From: BCD1 sp965230565
Lineage (GTDB): Bacteria > Bacteroidota > Bacteroidia > Chitinophagales > Saprospiraceae
Direction of reading: 5' to 3'
Assembly: GCA_965230565.1 (NCBI GenBank)
Contig: CBDDLH010000009.1
Location: 1-64,000, forward strand
Length of the DNA stretch: 64,000 nt
The notes below the pieces were generated by a model. The model saw only the letters and a list, made by a program, of their open reading frames with translations, was not told where the DNA came from and ran no database searches. A program made the translations under genes and the position numbers. Below are positions 62,699 to 64,000 of this stretch, piece by piece (the stretch's first letter is position 1; the number at the start of each line of letters is the position of its first letter).

Positions 62699-63565
62699 TC
62701 ACCGGAAAAAATACTCATTTCCAATTTTGTCAATGTAGCCAAATCTCCCCTTTTCGTATTCTACGAGAGCGAATCCCTTTGCTAATGAACTAATCGTATA
62801 ATATTTTGCAGGAATAAAGTCTTTGGGCTCAATATAGATACTTTTATAACCCCAAAGTCCACCCTGTTTAAATCCGATGTATTCATTTTTCCCAGCCTGG
62901 CAAATTGCGCAATTGAACAATTTTATTTCTTCGAATTCAAAGCTTAAATTTTCCAAAACGTGTTTTGAACCACCATGAAACCGACCTTCAAAGGCAAAGG
63001 AGATTAAACTGTCCTTGACAATATACATGAGTTGATGTGATATTGGAACTATGGAGTCAAACATCGGTGGAATCGTGTCCGGAACATAATTAATTAAATT
63101 ATTTTCATCCCGGATAGCTTTATCCAGAATGATCCCCAGTTTTCCATTCTCCTCGATAATGGTTGATCTGTTCATCATTGGGGTTACGCAGGAATAATGA
63201 GTTCCGCAAACACCAATGGCAATTTTGTTTTTCTTGCCATTGGTTTTGATATAAAATTTCTTTTGGCCTTTAAAAACTCTGGCCACCCCGTATCGAAAAT
63301 CATCTGCCTGATCAAATCGGGCTTTTATTTGAATCTCCCCCTTCATATTTACAAAACCGTATTTATCTTTTTGCTTAAACCGCGCTAATCCATTAAAAGG
63401 TGGGTAGGCTTCATCAAATTGAGGACAAATGACGATCTCTTTGGCCTGATTCATAAAACCCCATTTTCCATTGTTGTAAAAGGGAACAATTATATCACCC
63501 GATTGAGCATTCAAATAATTGAATTGTATGAATCCTATTAAGACTATCAGGATACCTTTTTTCAT
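62699..63565 (-). CDS. WG-repeat protein
   Basis: The 288-residue exported protein (signal ending in LNAQ) has WG-type repeats: G-K-W-G-F-M-N near residue 35, D-K-Y-G-F-V-N-M-K-G near 68, then G-L-W-G-Y-K-S near 242 and G-R-F-G-Y-I-D near 275, separated by I-C-P-Q-F-D-E-A and similar linkers. A central region with several cysteines is unassigned. WG-repeat proteins of Bacteroidota are usually secreted or periplasmic with unknown partners. It lies 18 bases downstream, on the same strand, of the T9SS cargo gene at the window edge. Confidence 0.85.
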   Translation of the reverse strand: MKKGILIVLIGFIQFNYLNAQSGDIIVPFYNNGKWGFMNQAKEIVICPQFDEAYPPFNGLARFKQKDKYGFVNMKGEIQIKARFDQADDFRYGVARVFKGQKKFYIKTNGKKNKIAIGVCGTHYSCVTPMMNRSTIIEENGKLGIILDKAIRDENNLINYVPDTIPPMFDSIVPISHQLMYIVKDSLISFAFEGRFHGGSKHVLENLSFEFEEIKLFNCAICQAGKNEYIGFKQGGLWGYKSIYIEPKDFIPAKYYTISSLAKGFALVEYEKGRFGYIDKIGNEYFFR

Positions 63566-63583
63566 ATTATAATAATATTTAAC

Positions 63584-64000
63584 CTACTTAATCTTCACAA
63601 CCTCCCCAATATTTTCTCCAACCCCCTCAGAATTCAAAAAAACCAAATGATAAATCCCATCCGTCAATGAACTCAGATCTATCGACATTGGATATTCAAC
63701 TATGGGAAAAGATCCGACAAGAGATCCTTTGGCATCAAAAACTTCAATACTTCCGGTTAATGCCATGTCTACTTCAATATTAACTATACCGCTTGTTGGG
63801 TTAGGGTAATAGTTCCAGGTTCTTTTATCATGTTGTACTATGTCGATTTTATTATCACCTGAATCATGTTTCGAATTTTCTTTACCTAAACAGCAAATTA
63901 ATCTACATTTGTAATGCATCATCTGGTACCCAGTAACCACAACTTCTTTTAAACCATAATTCTGGTCTTCAAGAATTATCAAATTGTCAAACATCATATC
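63584..64000 (-). CDS. C-terminal part of a T9SS cargo protein (partial)
   Basis: The frame is open to the window edge (the codon before the first ATG is GAT at 63998-64000), so the gene continues beyond it. The visible 138 residues include L-K-E-V-V-V-T-G-Y, as seen after carboxypeptidase-regulatory-like domains, then a Cys-containing stretch (C-R-L-I-C-C-L-G-K) and a T9SS type A sorting domain (YYPNPTSGIVNIEVD ... SLTDGIYHLVFLNSEG). The function of the full protein is unknown. It precedes the WG-repeat gene by 18 bases. Confidence 0.82.
   Translation of the reverse strand, partial: DMMFDNLIILEDQNYGLKEVVVTGYQMMHYKCRLICCLGKENSKHDSGDNKIDIVQHDKRTWNYYPNPTSGIVNIEVDMALTGSIEVFDAKGSLVGSFPIVEYPMSIDLSSLTDGIYHLVFLNSEGVGENIGEVVKIK

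Overview
The window comes from a member of the Bacteroidota, most likely the Saprospiria (inference from gene content; no rRNA or tRNA gene is present to confirm it). The evidence is: type IX secretion (T9SS) type A sorting domains at the ends of several large secreted proteins, signal peptides ending in NAQ or SQ, SprB-type and DUF11 surface repeats, a promoter of the Bacteroidota form TTTG-N20-TAnnTTTG, and M56/BlaI regulation. I found no rRNA, tRNA, CRISPR array, phage or transposase gene.

Layout. Positions 1-4000 hold the end of a probable ABC-2 permease, a LolA-like secreted protein with a disrupted signal peptide, a half-size EamA transporter, a class III aminotransferase, two small membrane proteins and a REP-like element bounded by a perfect 25-bp inverted repeat. 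4014-10272 carry a secreted M43 metalloprotease with two MAM domains, an LRR protein with a BRCT-like domain, and a triple PepSY-like lipoprotein. 10591-13029 form a tight membrane-lipid cassette (CDP-alcohol phosphatidyltransferase, CdsA-like, dolichol/phytol kinase-like, GtrA-like), followed by an Old Yellow Enzyme. 14338-17450 contain a frameshifted small lipoprotein, LptB, a beta-barrel protein and a lipoprotein. 17604-21543 are a BlaI/M56 regulatory locus with three visible operators, plus a PDZ protein.

22315-49303 is the dominant feature. It looks like one gene for a surface adhesin of about 9,000 residues, now read as four ORFs because of frameshifts. Its order is: signal peptide, candidate Cys-Gln thioester domain, Ig-like domain, alternating PKD/SprB repeats, many DUF11-type repeats (several arrays nearly identical in DNA), 13 cysteine-bearing C-x-DNGTP repeats, HYR-like region, dockerin-like pair, cohesin-like domain and T9SS sorting domain.

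49732-52929 is an ECF sigma/membrane-protein operon flanked by a DUF2202 lipoprotein gene and an EF-hand protein gene. The two flanking genes share an almost unmistakable bipartite promoter (TGAAAGAAA-N11-TGCGTAGTA-N5-TGAAA) that the sigma operon itself lacks, so this looks like a small local regulon. The rest holds glutaminase (glsA), a beta-propeller protein, an alpha/beta hydrolase, a GlsB/YeaQ-type protein, glycogen branching enzyme (glgB), an HI0933-type flavoprotein, a secreted T9SS lipase-like protein, a small lipoprotein, a strongly structured intergenic element, a WG-repeat protein and the end of another T9SS cargo protein.

Across the window, five near-perfect copies of a 33-34 bp palindrome (AGAAATACT...AGTATTTCT) lie between genes. 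Frameshifts recur in several otherwise good genes, so either sequence/assembly error or real slippage must be considered.
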